Of a stretch of DNA of 64,000 nucleotides, positions 47,343 through 58,897 are shown one piece after another. The notes under the pieces were generated by a model. It was not told the DNA's origin. It did no database searches and saw only the letters and a list, made by a program, of their open reading frames with translations. The translations under genes were made by a program, and so were the position numbers. This stretch comes from Stomorhina lunata (taxonomy: Eukaryota; Arthropoda; Insecta; Diptera; Rhiniidae), in NCBI GenBank assembly GCA_933228675.1, contig OW121740.1:129301799-129365798 (forward strand), read 5' to 3'. Positions within the stretch are counted from its first letter, which is position 1; every line of letters begins with the position of its first letter.

Positions 47343-49110
47343 TCAAAAAATTTCCTATAAAAAAATTTCCAATTTTCATAGGAAATTTTTAAAAAATTTC
47401 CTATTTTTATAGGAAATTTTTCAAAAGTTTCCGATTTTTATAAGAAATTTTTCAAAAATTTCCTATTTTGATAGGAAAATTTTCAAAAATTTCCTATTTT
47501 GATAGGAAAATTTTCAAAAATTTCCTATTTTGATAGGAAATTTTTCAAAAATTTCCTATTTTGATAGGAAATTTTTTCAAAAATTTCCTATTTTTATAGG
47601 AAATGTTTTCAAAAATTTCCTATTTTTATAGGAAATTTTTCAAAAATTTCCTATTTTTATAGGAAATTTTTCAAAAATTTCCTATTTTTATAGGAAATTT
47701 TTCAAAAATTTCCTATTTTTATAGGAAATTTTTCAAAAATTTCCTATTTTTATAGGAAATTTTTCAAAAATTTCCTATTTTTATAGGAAATTTTTCAAAA
47801 ATTTCCTATTTTTATAGGAAATTTTTCAAAAATTTCCTGTTTTTATAGGAAATTTTTCAAAAATTTCCTATTTTTATAGGAAATTTTTCGAAAATTTCCT
47901 ATTTTTATAGGAAATTTTTCGAAAATTTCCTATTTTTATAGGAAAATTTTCAAAAATTTCCTATTTTTATAGGAAATTTTCCAAAAATTTCCTATTTTTA
48001 TAGGAAATTTTTCAAAAATTTCCTATTTTTATAGGAAATTTTTCAAAAATTTCCTATTTTTATAGGAAATTTTTCAAAATTTTCCTATTTTTATAGGAAA
48101 TTTTTCAAAAATTTCCTATTTTTATAGGAAATTTTTCAAAAATTTCCTATTTTTATAGGAAATTTTTCAAAAATTTCCTATTTTTATAGGAAATTTTTCA
48201 AAAATTTCCTATTTTTATAGGAAATTTTTCAAAAATTTCCTATTTTTATAGGAAATTTTTTCAAAAATTTCCTATTTTTATAGGAAATTTTTTCAAAAAT
48301 TTCCTATTTTTATAGGAAATTATTCAAAAATTTCCTATTCTTATAGGAATTTTTTCATAAATTTCCTATTTTTATTGGAAATTTTTCAAAAATTTCCTAT
48401 TTTTATTGGAAATTTTTCAAAAATTTCCTATTTTTATTATAAATTTTTCAAAAATTTCCTATTTTTATTATAAATTTTTCAAAAATTTCCTATTTTTATA
48501 GGAAATTTTTCAAAAATTTCCTATTTTTATAAGAAATTTTTCAAAAATTTCTATTTTTATAGGAAATTTTTAAAAAATTTCTTATTTTTTTAGGAAATTT
48601 TTCAAAAATTTTCTATTTTTATAGGAAATTTTTCAAAAATTTTCTATTTTTATAGGAAATTTTTCAAAATTTTTCTATTTTTATAGGAAATTTTTCAAAA
48701 ATTTTCTATTTTTATAGGAAATTTTTCAAAAATTTCCTATTTTTATAGGAAATTTTTCAAAAATTTCCTATTTTTATAGGAAATTTTTCAAAAATTTCCT
48801 ATTTTTATTTAAAATTTTTCAAAAATATCCTATTAAAATAGATAATTTTTGAAAAATTTTCTATAAAAATAAGAAATTTTTGCAAAATTTCCTATAAAAA
48901 AGGAAAATTTTTGAAAATTTTCCTACAAAATTCAGAAATTTTTATATATTTTGAATTTTTTTTTTATCAATATAGGAAATTTTTGAAAAATTGCGTATAG
49001 AATTAAGAAATTTTTAAAAGTTTCTATAAAAATAACAAATTTTTGAAAAACTTCCTCTGCAAATATAAAATTTTTATTAAAATTTTTTTAAAATTTCCTT
49101 TAAAAAACTG
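47343..49110. repeat. 31-bp minisatellite, highly homogeneous, opposite orientation
   Basis: About 45 monomers of GAAATTTTTCAAAAATTTCC + TATTTTTATAG, the reverse orientation of the 20612 and 44055 families. Units from 47580 to 48330 are nearly identical. Each monomer holds the palindrome GGAAATTTTT-C-AAAAATTTCC interlocked with CCTATTTTTATAGG. At about 48830 the orientation flips to AAATTTTTGAAAAATTT for the last decayed units up to 49110. Confidence 0.95.
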
Positions 49111-51325
49111 TACGACAAATTTTATTTAAAATTAAATTTCATACAAAAACTTCATTAAACTACAACATAATTTTTGACTTGTCCCATGCCTTAAAATTAA
49201 TCATTTTTTTTTTGAGTATCTCATCTCAAATTACAATATGTGGTTGGAAAATACATTTTTTTTTTGCATAGATACTTTTTACTCACATCATCTATTTTAC
49301 ATTGTATTTGTCGTTGATTACTGTTATAAAGTGTTAGAGATATTAAATCGTGAACAGCCTAAACAACAACTTAAAAACATTTTCCAACAATAGTTAAATA
49401 AATTGCCCATAGATTTTATTATTATTGTAGATTGAGTTTTTTTTTTCTTGTATTCATCTGAAAAGTGTATATTACCTATAATTAAATAATACTATCTTTT
49501 GACATCTTTATAAGGCATTAGATATTATAGACTAAAGCCAGTATTAAACTACATGCAACTGCATGTGAAAAAATGCGGAATACAAAATAAAATTGAAATC
49601 TTAATATGGTTCTATGTGTGTTATTTAATATGATGATGATTTTCTAAGAACATGTTTTGTTTTGTCGATATTTAATGTCAAGATATGTATAAGAATTGTT
49701 AGTATTTTTTTCGTAATTCAATTATCTGATAGTTAGTATATGGTTTGGGTAATTATATACCAAGAATTTGAGCGCGAAACATGTTTGAATTATTAAACAT
49801 GTTTAAGTTAAGAAGATGTTTAATAGAAGAAAGAAGTACAAGTTCTTTGGAATAAAATCTAATGATTTTATGACAAGTTTATATTAGACAAATTACTTCT
49901 TTTCGTATTTCCAATTCTCATATTTCCAATTCTCATATATCAAATATTGATAGATTTTACTTCGCTTTGAATTATTCTTTAATACTAAGTAAATCATCAT
50001 CATCACGTTTGATCTATTTTCATAAACATAAACCTTTTTCAATCTTGAGAAACATAAAAAATTAAATGCAACCAACAAACATGTTCGTTTCCTAAGTCTT
50101 TCGTTTTAAACATCTCTCATCAACATCATATTCATAGGGACTTAAGTTTAGGCAACATTTTTCAACTTTTCTTTTATGATTTTTAATTTTTCCCCTCAAA
50201 ACAAGTAAAAAATATTTTTTACTAAGCCACAACTAATATTGCATTAAGAAAAAAGCTTTATTAGGTATTAAGCCGGCAAGTTAGATTAACCCTTTAAATG
50301 TTTTGCCAGCCACTAAAAAATAACATGTTAGACATTTAACCTTTTCTCTTAAATGCTACAACCAAAAAATAGAAAAAAAACATTTACAAGAAAACTAACA
50401 ATTTACAGAAGCAAACTAGGAAAAATCTAACAGCCAGGAATAGGAATAGCTGAGATAGAGCAGCTCAAAGAAGAAACTATTGTTAAGGCTGCGGATAAAA
50501 TACATTAACAGCAAAGTTTTGTTGAAATTTGAAAAATGAGGATTCATCGGGTGTAGGTAATACCGCAGATAAAAGTAGGACCTTTAAATTGTCTATAAAA
50601 TAGTCTATACTGGAAAGCTCTGAAGATAGACCCCGAATTCAAGATCCATAATTCCATTCGAGCACTTGCCATAGTAGTATCTATAGAACATTCCACAGTG
50701 TTGCTTTCCAAAATAGATTTTGAAGCACAGGCCCATACCTGAGAGTTGTATTTCATTTTGGCCAAATGTCAATAGTATAAATACTAAGAAGATCAGGTGC
50801 AGTGGAGTTAATCTTATAACGTTTTAAAAAACCATGATAGTTTATTGGATATTTTGCAATACCCCTGCATTTTCTGATACTTTTTACCAGAAACTACTAT
50901 TGAGGCCGTTGCTTAAAATTTATCTACAAATAATAACTGACTAAGTATTTTCGTTGATGTCTGAACTTCTACAGTTCTGGAGGTCCTCATAGATATCTCT
51001 GCCCAATATAAGCCTATGACCAACATTTTTTGAAGATTCCGACAGTATCTTCAAAGGCTCTGGTTAATTTTGGTTTTATGTGGATCCTGACTTTAGCTGT
51101 TGCATGTTAGTTTGTTGACTGTTATGTCTTTGCTAATAATGGAAGCAAAACAGGATAAGTGTCTAGAATCGGCTTAACGAAAAAGCCTTATTTAATCCAT
51201 AAATCTAACAACCAGACATCCATTTCCTGGAGGATTATCCACGATACAAATGCAGCCTTGGTAAATGGTGAAGATTTGTCTGAAAAACCGTAGGGGAGAC
51301 ATATTTTTCCAACATCGAAAAACGA
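49111..51325. other. AT-rich DNA, no confident gene
   Basis: It includes a 15-bp tandem duplication (ATTTCCAATTCTCAT twice, 49907-49936) and a dispersed 17-mer copy at 50091-50107. A less A/T-rich stretch, 50440-51300, contains a 73-residue frame at 50544-50765 (-) with MAKMKYNSQVWACASKSILE. That composition looks more protein-like than its neighbours, but I recognise no domain; it may be a decayed transposon. Confidence 0.45.
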
Positions 51326-53265
51326 ATTTCTATAGAGAATTTTTTTTATATAGAAAAATTTACATTGAAATATTTTCTATTTAAAAATTTATATTAAATA
51401 GTTTTCTATAGAAAAATTTATATTTAAAAGATTTCTATAGACAAATTTATATTGAAATATTTTCTATAGAAAAATTTATATTGAAATAAAGAAAAACTTA
51501 TATTAAAGTATTTTCTTTTGAAAAATTTATATTGAAATATTTTCTATCGAAAAATTTATATTAAAATATTTTCTTTTGAAAAATTTATATTGAAGTATTT
51601 TCTTTTGAAAAATCTATATTGAAATATTTTCTATAGAAAAATTTATATTGAAATATTTTCTTTTGAAAAATTTATATTGAAGTATTTTCTTTTGAAAAAT
51701 TTATATTGAAATATTTTCTTTTGAAAAATTTATATTGAAGTATTTTCTTTTGAAAAATTTATATTGAAATATTTTCTATCGAAAAATTTATATTAAAATA
51801 TTTTCTTTTGAAAAATTTATATTGAAGTATTTTCTTTTGAAAAATTTATATTGAAATATTTTCTATAGAAAAATTTATATTGAAATATTTTCTAAAGAAA
51901 AATTTATATTGAAATATTTTCTATAGAAAAATTTATATTGAAATATTTTCTATAGAAAAATTTATATTGAAATATTTTCTATAGAAAATTTATATTGAAA
52001 TATTTTCTATAGAAATATTTATATTGAAAAGTTTTCTTTAGACAAAGTTATACTGAAACATTTTCTATAGAAAAATTTATATTGGAATATTTTCTATAGT
52101 AAAATTTAAATAGAAATATTTTTTATAGAAAAATCTATATTGAAATATTTTCAATAGAAAAATTTACATTGGAATATTATCTATAGAAACATTTACATTG
52201 AAATATTTAATAAAGAAAAATTTATATTGAAGAATTTTCTATAGAAAAATTTATATTGAAATATTTTCTATAGAAAAACTTATATTGAAAATTTTTCTAT
52301 AGAAAAATTTATATTAAATTTTTTCTATAGAAAAATTTATATTGAAATATTTTCTATAGAAAAATTTATATTGAAAAATTTTCTATAGAAAAACATATAT
52401 TGAAAATTTTTCTATAGAAAAATTTATATTGAAATATTTTCTATAGAAAAATTTATATTGAAATTTTTTCTTTTGAAAAATTTATATTCAAATATTTTCT
52501 ACAGGAAAAATTTATATTGAAAAATTTATATTGAAATATTTTCTTTCGAAAAATTAATATTAAAATATTTTCTACAGTAAAATTTATATTGAAAAATTTT
52601 CTATAGAAAAATTTATATTGAAATATTTTCTATAGAAAAATTTATATTGAAATATTTTCTATAGAAAAATTTATATTGAAATATTTTCTTTCGAAAAATT
52701 TAATTGAAAAATTTTCTATAGAAAAATTTATATTGAAATATTTTCTATAGAAAAATTTATATTGAAATATTTTCTAAAGAAAAATTTATATTCAAATATT
52801 TTCTACAGGAAAATTTATATTGAAATATTTTCTATAGAAAAATGTATATTGAAATATTTTCTAAAGAAAAATTTATATTGAAATATTTTCTATAGAAAAA
52901 TTGATATAGAAAATTTTCTAAAGAAAAATGTTTATTGAAATTTTTTTATAGAAAACTTGATATTGAAATATTTTCTATAAAAAAATTGTATCTTTAAAAA
53001 TTTTCTATAGAAAAGTTTATGTTGAAGAGCTACCGTCAAAAGTTTTCTATATAAAAATTTATATTGAAATGTTTTCTAAAAAAATGTATTGAAATATTTT
53101 CTATAGAAAAATTTATATTAAAATATTTTCTATAAAAAAATTTATATTGAAATATTTTCTAAATATAAATTTGTATGTATTTTTCTGTAAAGAAAAATGC
53201 TTGTAATCTTTATACTAAAACTTGTATGTATATCACAAAACTTTCTATAGAAAAACTTGTTTGTA
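51326..53265. repeat. 29-bp minisatellite, CTATAGAAAAATTTATATTG type
   Basis: About 1.9 kb of monomers: ATTTTCTATAGAAAAATTTA + TATTGAAAT, period 29 bp, the only array clearly off 31. It shares the CTATAG dyad. A variant CTATCGAAAAATTTATATTA occurs at 51544 and again at 51776, 232 bp apart (8 monomers), marking a higher-order duplication. Confidence 0.95.
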
Positions 53266-53324
53266 TTAAAAAAGATGTATTATCTGTGCTCTTATGTCCA
53301 TTAACAGACCCTATTTAAAACAAA

Positions 53325-53790
53325 TAAGAAAAATTATAGTCGGTCAACCCCGACTATATTATACTTTTCATTACTAAGGACTATACATACCAACAATTTA
53401 AAAAGTTGTCCTTAAGTCTTCAAAATTTCGAGATTTTAGTAGATTTATATCATTTCCGGCTGATATGGGAGCTAGGGTCAATTGTTAATCAATTGTTACC
53501 AAATTTCGGTTATAGGTTTCTTTTTGCAAAATATTTATCTGTGCAAAGTTTTAGTAATAAAATGTAATTACCTTTAGATTTATAATCGTTTTGTGCTTTT
53601 CTGAGTATTTAAAAGACTTTTGAGAATGCGTCTTGTATGGGAAATATGGTAAAATTTGGATCCATTCCTACAAAATTAGGTATACTGATACTATAAGAAG
53701 CTTACATGGATCGGTATACTAATAGTTAGGTTTCAGACCAATATTTCTATGTGTTGCAAACATCGTCACATACCTAATATACCCTTTGGT
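53325..53790 (-). mobile_element. Family A-like element, diverged
   Basis: It starts on + with AGTCGGTCAACCCCGACTAT (terminal hairpin) and contains GGGAGCTAGGGTCAATTG, CCAATATTTCTATGTGTTGC and CACATACCTAATATACCCTT in the family A order, but it is shorter and much more diverged than the other copies. It lacks a clear GTCC run. Confidence 0.6.
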
Positions 53791-55952
53791 GATAAATCTC
53801 ATAAAATTTTTCGAGTTCTTCCAAATTTTTAATTTCGTTTTGGTTTATATTTTCTGGCGGTTCGAAGTTCGTTTTTTTTCAAGATTTTTTCTAAACATAC
53901 CCATTTTATATGCCTTTAACTATTATTACTAAAATTCACTTCAATTTACTAAAATTTTACTACTTTCTCCTCGAGTAGTGTAGGGTATTCCGTATTGTCA
54001 TTAATTTATCTCATTTATTTATTTCTGTACTCAATTACTATTTCTTTTTCTGTTAATAACATTTTAATTGGCATTGCATTACAATGGTTTGTAAACAATT
54101 TAACTTCTCTAGAACTTATGACAAGTTCAAGTCATTTTCATTTTAATAAGTAGATAATTTACATGAAAACTTCAACTTGCCACCAATGACCATTTTAACA
54201 TTTAAACAGCTAAACATGTAGGTTAAATTTGAAATACTAAAAAAAAACAAAAGGTAATTGAAGTAATTGCTTCAAAAGAAAAAAAAAAAACTAATAAGAA
54301 AATAAAATTTGAAATATACACCCACTTAAGCGTTTAACTCTTTTGGAAAGAGTTAACTAACCAATCTTCAACAATATAATAAGCATAAGCCAAAAAGGCA
54401 AACAAATTAAAATCATAATTTATATAGGAGAAAAAATTCTTTTGCTAAAACAAAACAAATACCATCCAGACAGACAGAAGAAAATTGTTAAAGTGTCTGT
54501 CATTTTCTAAATTCCCTGTGGACTTTAAATGGCTTTTGCTCGAAACCGCCATCAAACTAATGCTAACAGTAAAACAGGAACAGACCAAGAAGAAACTCAA
54601 AACATTTACAACAAAAACTCTGACACGACAAACAGATCAGGTGCACTCTTATTCTTTTTTCTTAATCCAACAAATAAAAGCAAACCAGCTTTTGGCTTAG
54701 ACGAAAACTTAAAAGAGAAAAACCTCCGTCTTAGACTAAAGTTAAGTTAAAAGTTATAAATAGTGGCAAAGCTAAAAGTAAAGCACTTGTTTATTTTATT
54801 TTAACCAGCGAAGAAAGAAATGGGAAAAAACAGTTATTCACAGGTTTTCTGGTAAAGTAAATTTAGCCTAAGAAAATATAAATAACCACCAGAGAGACAC
54901 CGCACAGTGCACCGCATCATTGTTAACAGCAGACCTACATAAATTTTAAAATGAACTGAAATGAAATGAATTTACAAAAGTAAAATAGTGTTTGGCTACT
55001 TGAATAGTTTTCCTTCTTTTTAGCCGTTTATGTTTCTGTTTTAGTTGATTTTACAGCTTCTATGCAAGAACCAGCCACATTTATTTGTTTGTTTGTTTTT
55101 TTTTTTTTGTTAATATTTCATTTGTCTTCTTACCGCTTGGCTGGTAATTTTTGTGGCATCAGGATGTTTTTTTTTATTATCTAAAGACATGTTAAAGCAT
55201 GATTGCCCTTCATGCTTTTGAAAGATGGCGAAATCGAGCCAAAGAAAGGAATAAACGGTTGTTTTATGGTTTTTCAGTTATTTATGTAGTTATAAGTATT
55301 TTCATTTTTTTTGTGGATTATACCAGCATTTAACAGCCATTAGTATATCCGTTTGTTCTTAAATCGTTAATATTATTTTCTTGTTTGCACATAAGTCGTT
55401 TTTAGCCTAGATGTTAACTTTAGCTAATACAGGTTTAGTATGAGTCACATTTATAACATTTTGATGTATATAAGATTCTTTTTCGACTGTAAATTTAATA
55501 GTTAGACTTATCCGATTTTTGTCATGATCTTCTGTGGGCTGTATATGTATTTAGGTAATTTTTAAACTCATTGATATCACGCAATGAAAAAAAATATATA
55601 CATACTTTTTTGGTTTTTTTATCACCTGTTTCTTCTTCTGTTATCCCTGACTTCCAGTGGATTATAGGGCCTTTTATCACCTATATATAAATAATTTCAA
55701 AATTAAAGAACAAACTCAAGGTAAAAAATTAAAAAATAAAAAAAATAAGGACATTTGTATATTGATTAAAATCTGCGAAGAGTTTAATACCAAAAACCCT
55801 ATTTCAAGTTTTAAGAGAATAGTTTAACATTTAAAATGCAATATCTTCCTCAAAAAATCAGGCCATCCCTCAATCTTGTAAATAATCAATAAATTGATCT
55901 GAAGTTAAACAACCAATTAGATACATAAATATCAACAATATTTTTAATTAAA
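53791..55952. other. AT-rich DNA without a confident gene
   Basis: Two overlapping frames at 54485-54750 read different phases of the same DNA and neither looks like a protein. 55630-55671 repeats the CTTCTTCTGTTATCC...ATAGGGCC passage of 5468-5511. Confidence 0.5.
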
Positions 55953-56742
55953 AGCAAGTAAGAAAGTGCTATATTCGGTCAAGCCCGACCATACGATACC
56001 CTTCACCACTAACGTCAAAGGTGTTATTTTTCCTGTATGAAGACAAACATTTGCTAAATTTTGCCATCATACAAACATTTTCTCAAAATTTATTTATTCA
56101 AGCTGTTTCCGTCATTTGGACTTATATGAGAGCTAGGGTCAAATGTGGACCGATTATCTCAAAATTTGGCAAATTGATCACAGTTGTTACAAAAATTCTC
56201 ATCATCTTTAGATTTACGAGCGTTTTGGTGATTTTTGTCTCATTTTTTGGGTTTTTAAAGAAAAATTTGTATAGAAGCTATGGTCAAATGTGGACCGATT
56301 TGGTATTTGGTACGATTTTGGAAATTTGGTACAGTGATTTTAGTTTACATAAGCAGTATTTGTTTTAAATTTCATGAAAAAATATTTACATTTGTGGCCA
56401 ATATATCGATTCCGGGAAGTGGGGCCTATGGGATCCATAAATCATGGACCGATTTTGACGAATATCAATAGCCATGGTCCCACTATAAAAAAATTATCTG
56501 TGACAAATTTCATCAAATTATCTTTACAATTGTGACCTTTAGTTTGATTACAAGGTTTACATGGGGGTCCAACCAGCCAGCCAGCCAGACGGACGGACAT
56601 CGCTAAATCGACTCAGAAAGTGATTTTAAGCCTATTGGTGTACTAAAAGGTGGGTCTATGACAAATATTTCTATGCGTTACATACATCAGCACAAACTTA
56701 TAATACTCTTTCCACCTCTTGTGGTGAAGAGTATAGCAATAA
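55953..56742 (-). mobile_element. Family A dispersed element, near full length
   Basis: On + it starts AAGCAAGTAAGAAAGTGCTA, then a hairpin with TCGGTCAAGCCCGACC. It carries CCAGCCAGACGGACGGACAT near 56575 and ends TCCACCTCTTGTGGTGAAGA. Good match to 58134-58897 in reverse. The frames at 56021-56471 are chance. Confidence 0.85.
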
Positions 56743-56811
56743 TGGCTCTTTCTGTCAACTTTCATCATTTTTGACATGTTTTTGATGTTGAATTATGAAA
56801 ATAAGAATCGA

Positions 56812-57860
56812 TTTTGTATTGATTTAATTAAAACGTTAAGAATAGTACTGGAGCAATATAATGAGTTCCGCACCCCCCCAATTATCAACTTTATGAAGGC
56901 CTTCGACAGTGTCAACAGGAGCTATCTATGGAGAATTTTAGAAAATCGTAATATGCAACGAAAATTCTGAACTTAATTGAGCCAATGTACATAGACTTAA
57001 AATGTCGGATTCTATATAAATGTAAATTGTCGAATCCGTTAGAAGTTACTACTGGGGTAAAACAAGAATGTATCTTGTCACTTGTGATTTTTTTCCTTGT
57101 CATCGACAATATAATGCGCACCCCTTAAACAACTCGAGGACTTGGAATACGCTGATGACGTATGTCTTCTAAGCCAAAGCTCAGGTCACCTTCAAGAAAA
57201 CACTAGCGCTATTACTGTTGCAGTTGGGCTGGAAATCAATATTTCCGAGACAAAGATTATGCCTAGAGGCTATGGCGCAAACTCGTTGACACACATCAAT
57301 GTTAATAACGAGGTTATTTGATATGTAGGTACATTTAGTTATCTTGGTAGTTTGGTATCTTCAAAAGGTGGCGCCGACGAAGATATTGAATCGCGTATTA
57401 GAACGGCAAAATCTGCATTCGGCATTCTCCGAGCAATTTGGAGATCTCAGCAAATATCAACAACATCTAAGTTCCGAATATATAACTCAAATGTCAAGTT
57501 CATCTTGTATTACGGTTGAGAAACTTGGAAACACACAAATTCCATCGATAAGTGCCTACAAACCTGTGCAAACAAGTACTTGCGGCAAATCATTAACATA
57601 TGGTGGCCGAATCGCATAAGAAATGAGGATCTACTAAACGCTATAAACCAAATCCCTGCTTCTATAGAGATATGTCAGAGGAAATGGCGGTGGATATGCC
57701 ATTTCCAAATACAAAATACAAAATGCTCGACAAGCGCTTTGTTTTAATCCACAAGGAAGCAGCCGTAGTGTTGGTGCACCTGCCAGAACGTGGAGAAGGT
57801 CAAATGAAGCGGAGTTACAAACAACAAACTATTCATGGAATGATGTATGCCTAACATCTC
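56812..57860 (+). pseudogene. LINE reverse transcriptase remnant, 5'-truncated
   Basis: Three consecutive frames carry RT sequence. 56812-56970: KTLRIVLEQYNEF, then KAFDSVNRSYLWRIL (the A motif Asp is present, but the preceding residues are shortened). 56965-57128: KILNLIEPMYIDLKCRILYK and TTGVKQECILS (motif B). 57133-57700: LEDLEYADDVCLLSQS (YADD catalytic motif at 57148-57159), KINISETK-like region, YLGSLVSSKGGADEDIESRI, AFGILRAIWRSQQIS, YYG-stop-ETWK, ICQRKWRWICH. A further shift gives RQALCFNPQG and RTWRRS at 57728-57810. At least two frameshifts and three stops. Clade not assigned. It lies immediately downstream of a family A element. Confidence 0.85.
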
Positions 57861-58133
57861 GCAATAGAGTTTTTGAGATCCTTTTTAATTTTAAAATAAT
57901 CAAATCTAAAACTAGAAAATCACGTTAATACTATTTCCACACACTTCTCCATCACTTGAAACTCATGTTGAACTTTTCTAAGATAGAAATGCAAAATATT
58001 GAATTTAATTTTCACTAATTTTGAATAAATATTTTATATTTAACATTAGCTATTACTATCTACCGAAGATTAATAACTTTTTTATTTGTCTATGTACCTA
58101 CGCTTGTTTCTTAAGTCTTCAGTTTTTATAGTA

Positions 58134-58897
58134 TAATTATACCCTTCACCACCATAGGTGAAAAAGGGTATTATAAGTTTGTACTGATATATATAAAGCA
58201 TAGAAATATTTATCTTAGACCCACCTTTTAGTATACCAATAGGGTTAGAATCAATTTCAGAGTCGATTTAGCGATGTCAGTCCGTCCGTCCGTCCGTCCG
58301 TCTGGACGGCTGGCTGGCTGGACCCCCATGTAAACCTTGTAATCAAACTACAGGTCGCAATTCTAAAGAAAATTTAATGAAATTTGGCACAGATAATTTT
58401 TTTGATAATTGGACCATGTCTATTGAAATTCGTCAAAGGTCCATTATTTATGGTACCTCCCATAGGTCCCACTATCCGGAATTGATATATTGGCCACAAA
58501 TATCAATATTTTTTCATGAAATTTGAAACAAATACTGTTTATGTAAACATAAATCACTGCACCAAATTTTGTTTAAATCGGTCCACATTTGACCATAGCT
58601 GCTATACAATGAGACAAAAATCACAAAAATGCTCGTAAATCTGAAGATAATGAGAGTTTTATGTTTATTTTGTGCATACATAATTTCGAGATAATCGTTC
58701 CACATTTGACCTTTGCTCTCATATAAGTCCAAATGACGAAAACAGCTTAAGTATATAAGTTTTGAGAAAATGTTTGTATGATGGCAAAATTTAGCAAATA
58801 TTTGTCTTTATACAGGAAAAAGAACACCTTTGACCTTAGTGGTGAAGGGTATCGTATGGTCGGGCTTAACCGACTATAGCACTTTTTAACTTGTTTT
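58134..58897 (+). mobile_element. Family A dispersed element, near full length
   Basis: It begins ATTATACCCTTCACCACCAT, has GTCCGTCCGTCCGTCCGTCT near 58282, and ends with the hairpin GTCGGGCTTAACCGAC plus ACTTTTTAACTTGTTTTT. A good reference copy for the family. Confidence 0.85.

Noticed and set aside
47343..48830. CRISPR array
   Set aside because: Regular palindromic repeats, but there are no unique spacers; units are directly contiguous and the genome is eukaryotic.
49770..49805. AAACATGTTT inverted pair as a regulatory site
   Set aside because: Short A/T-rich palindromes like this are common here by chance.
50544..50765. 73-residue frame on the - strand as a gene
   Set aside because: Somewhat protein-like, but no domain, splice signals or start context could be recognised; mentioned only within the region entry.
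20612..53265. Centromeric satellite
   Set aside because: Arrays are short, varied and interleaved with genes and unique DNA, unlike megabase homogeneous centromere repeats.
54485..54750. Two overlapping frames of about 70 residues
   Set aside because: They read different phases of the same DNA; neither has a domain, signal peptide or splice context.
56021..56471. 115- and 63-residue frames, and similar ones at 3673-3957, 40386-40749 and 58514-58732
   Set aside because: They fall in family A elements and are not conserved as frames between copies.
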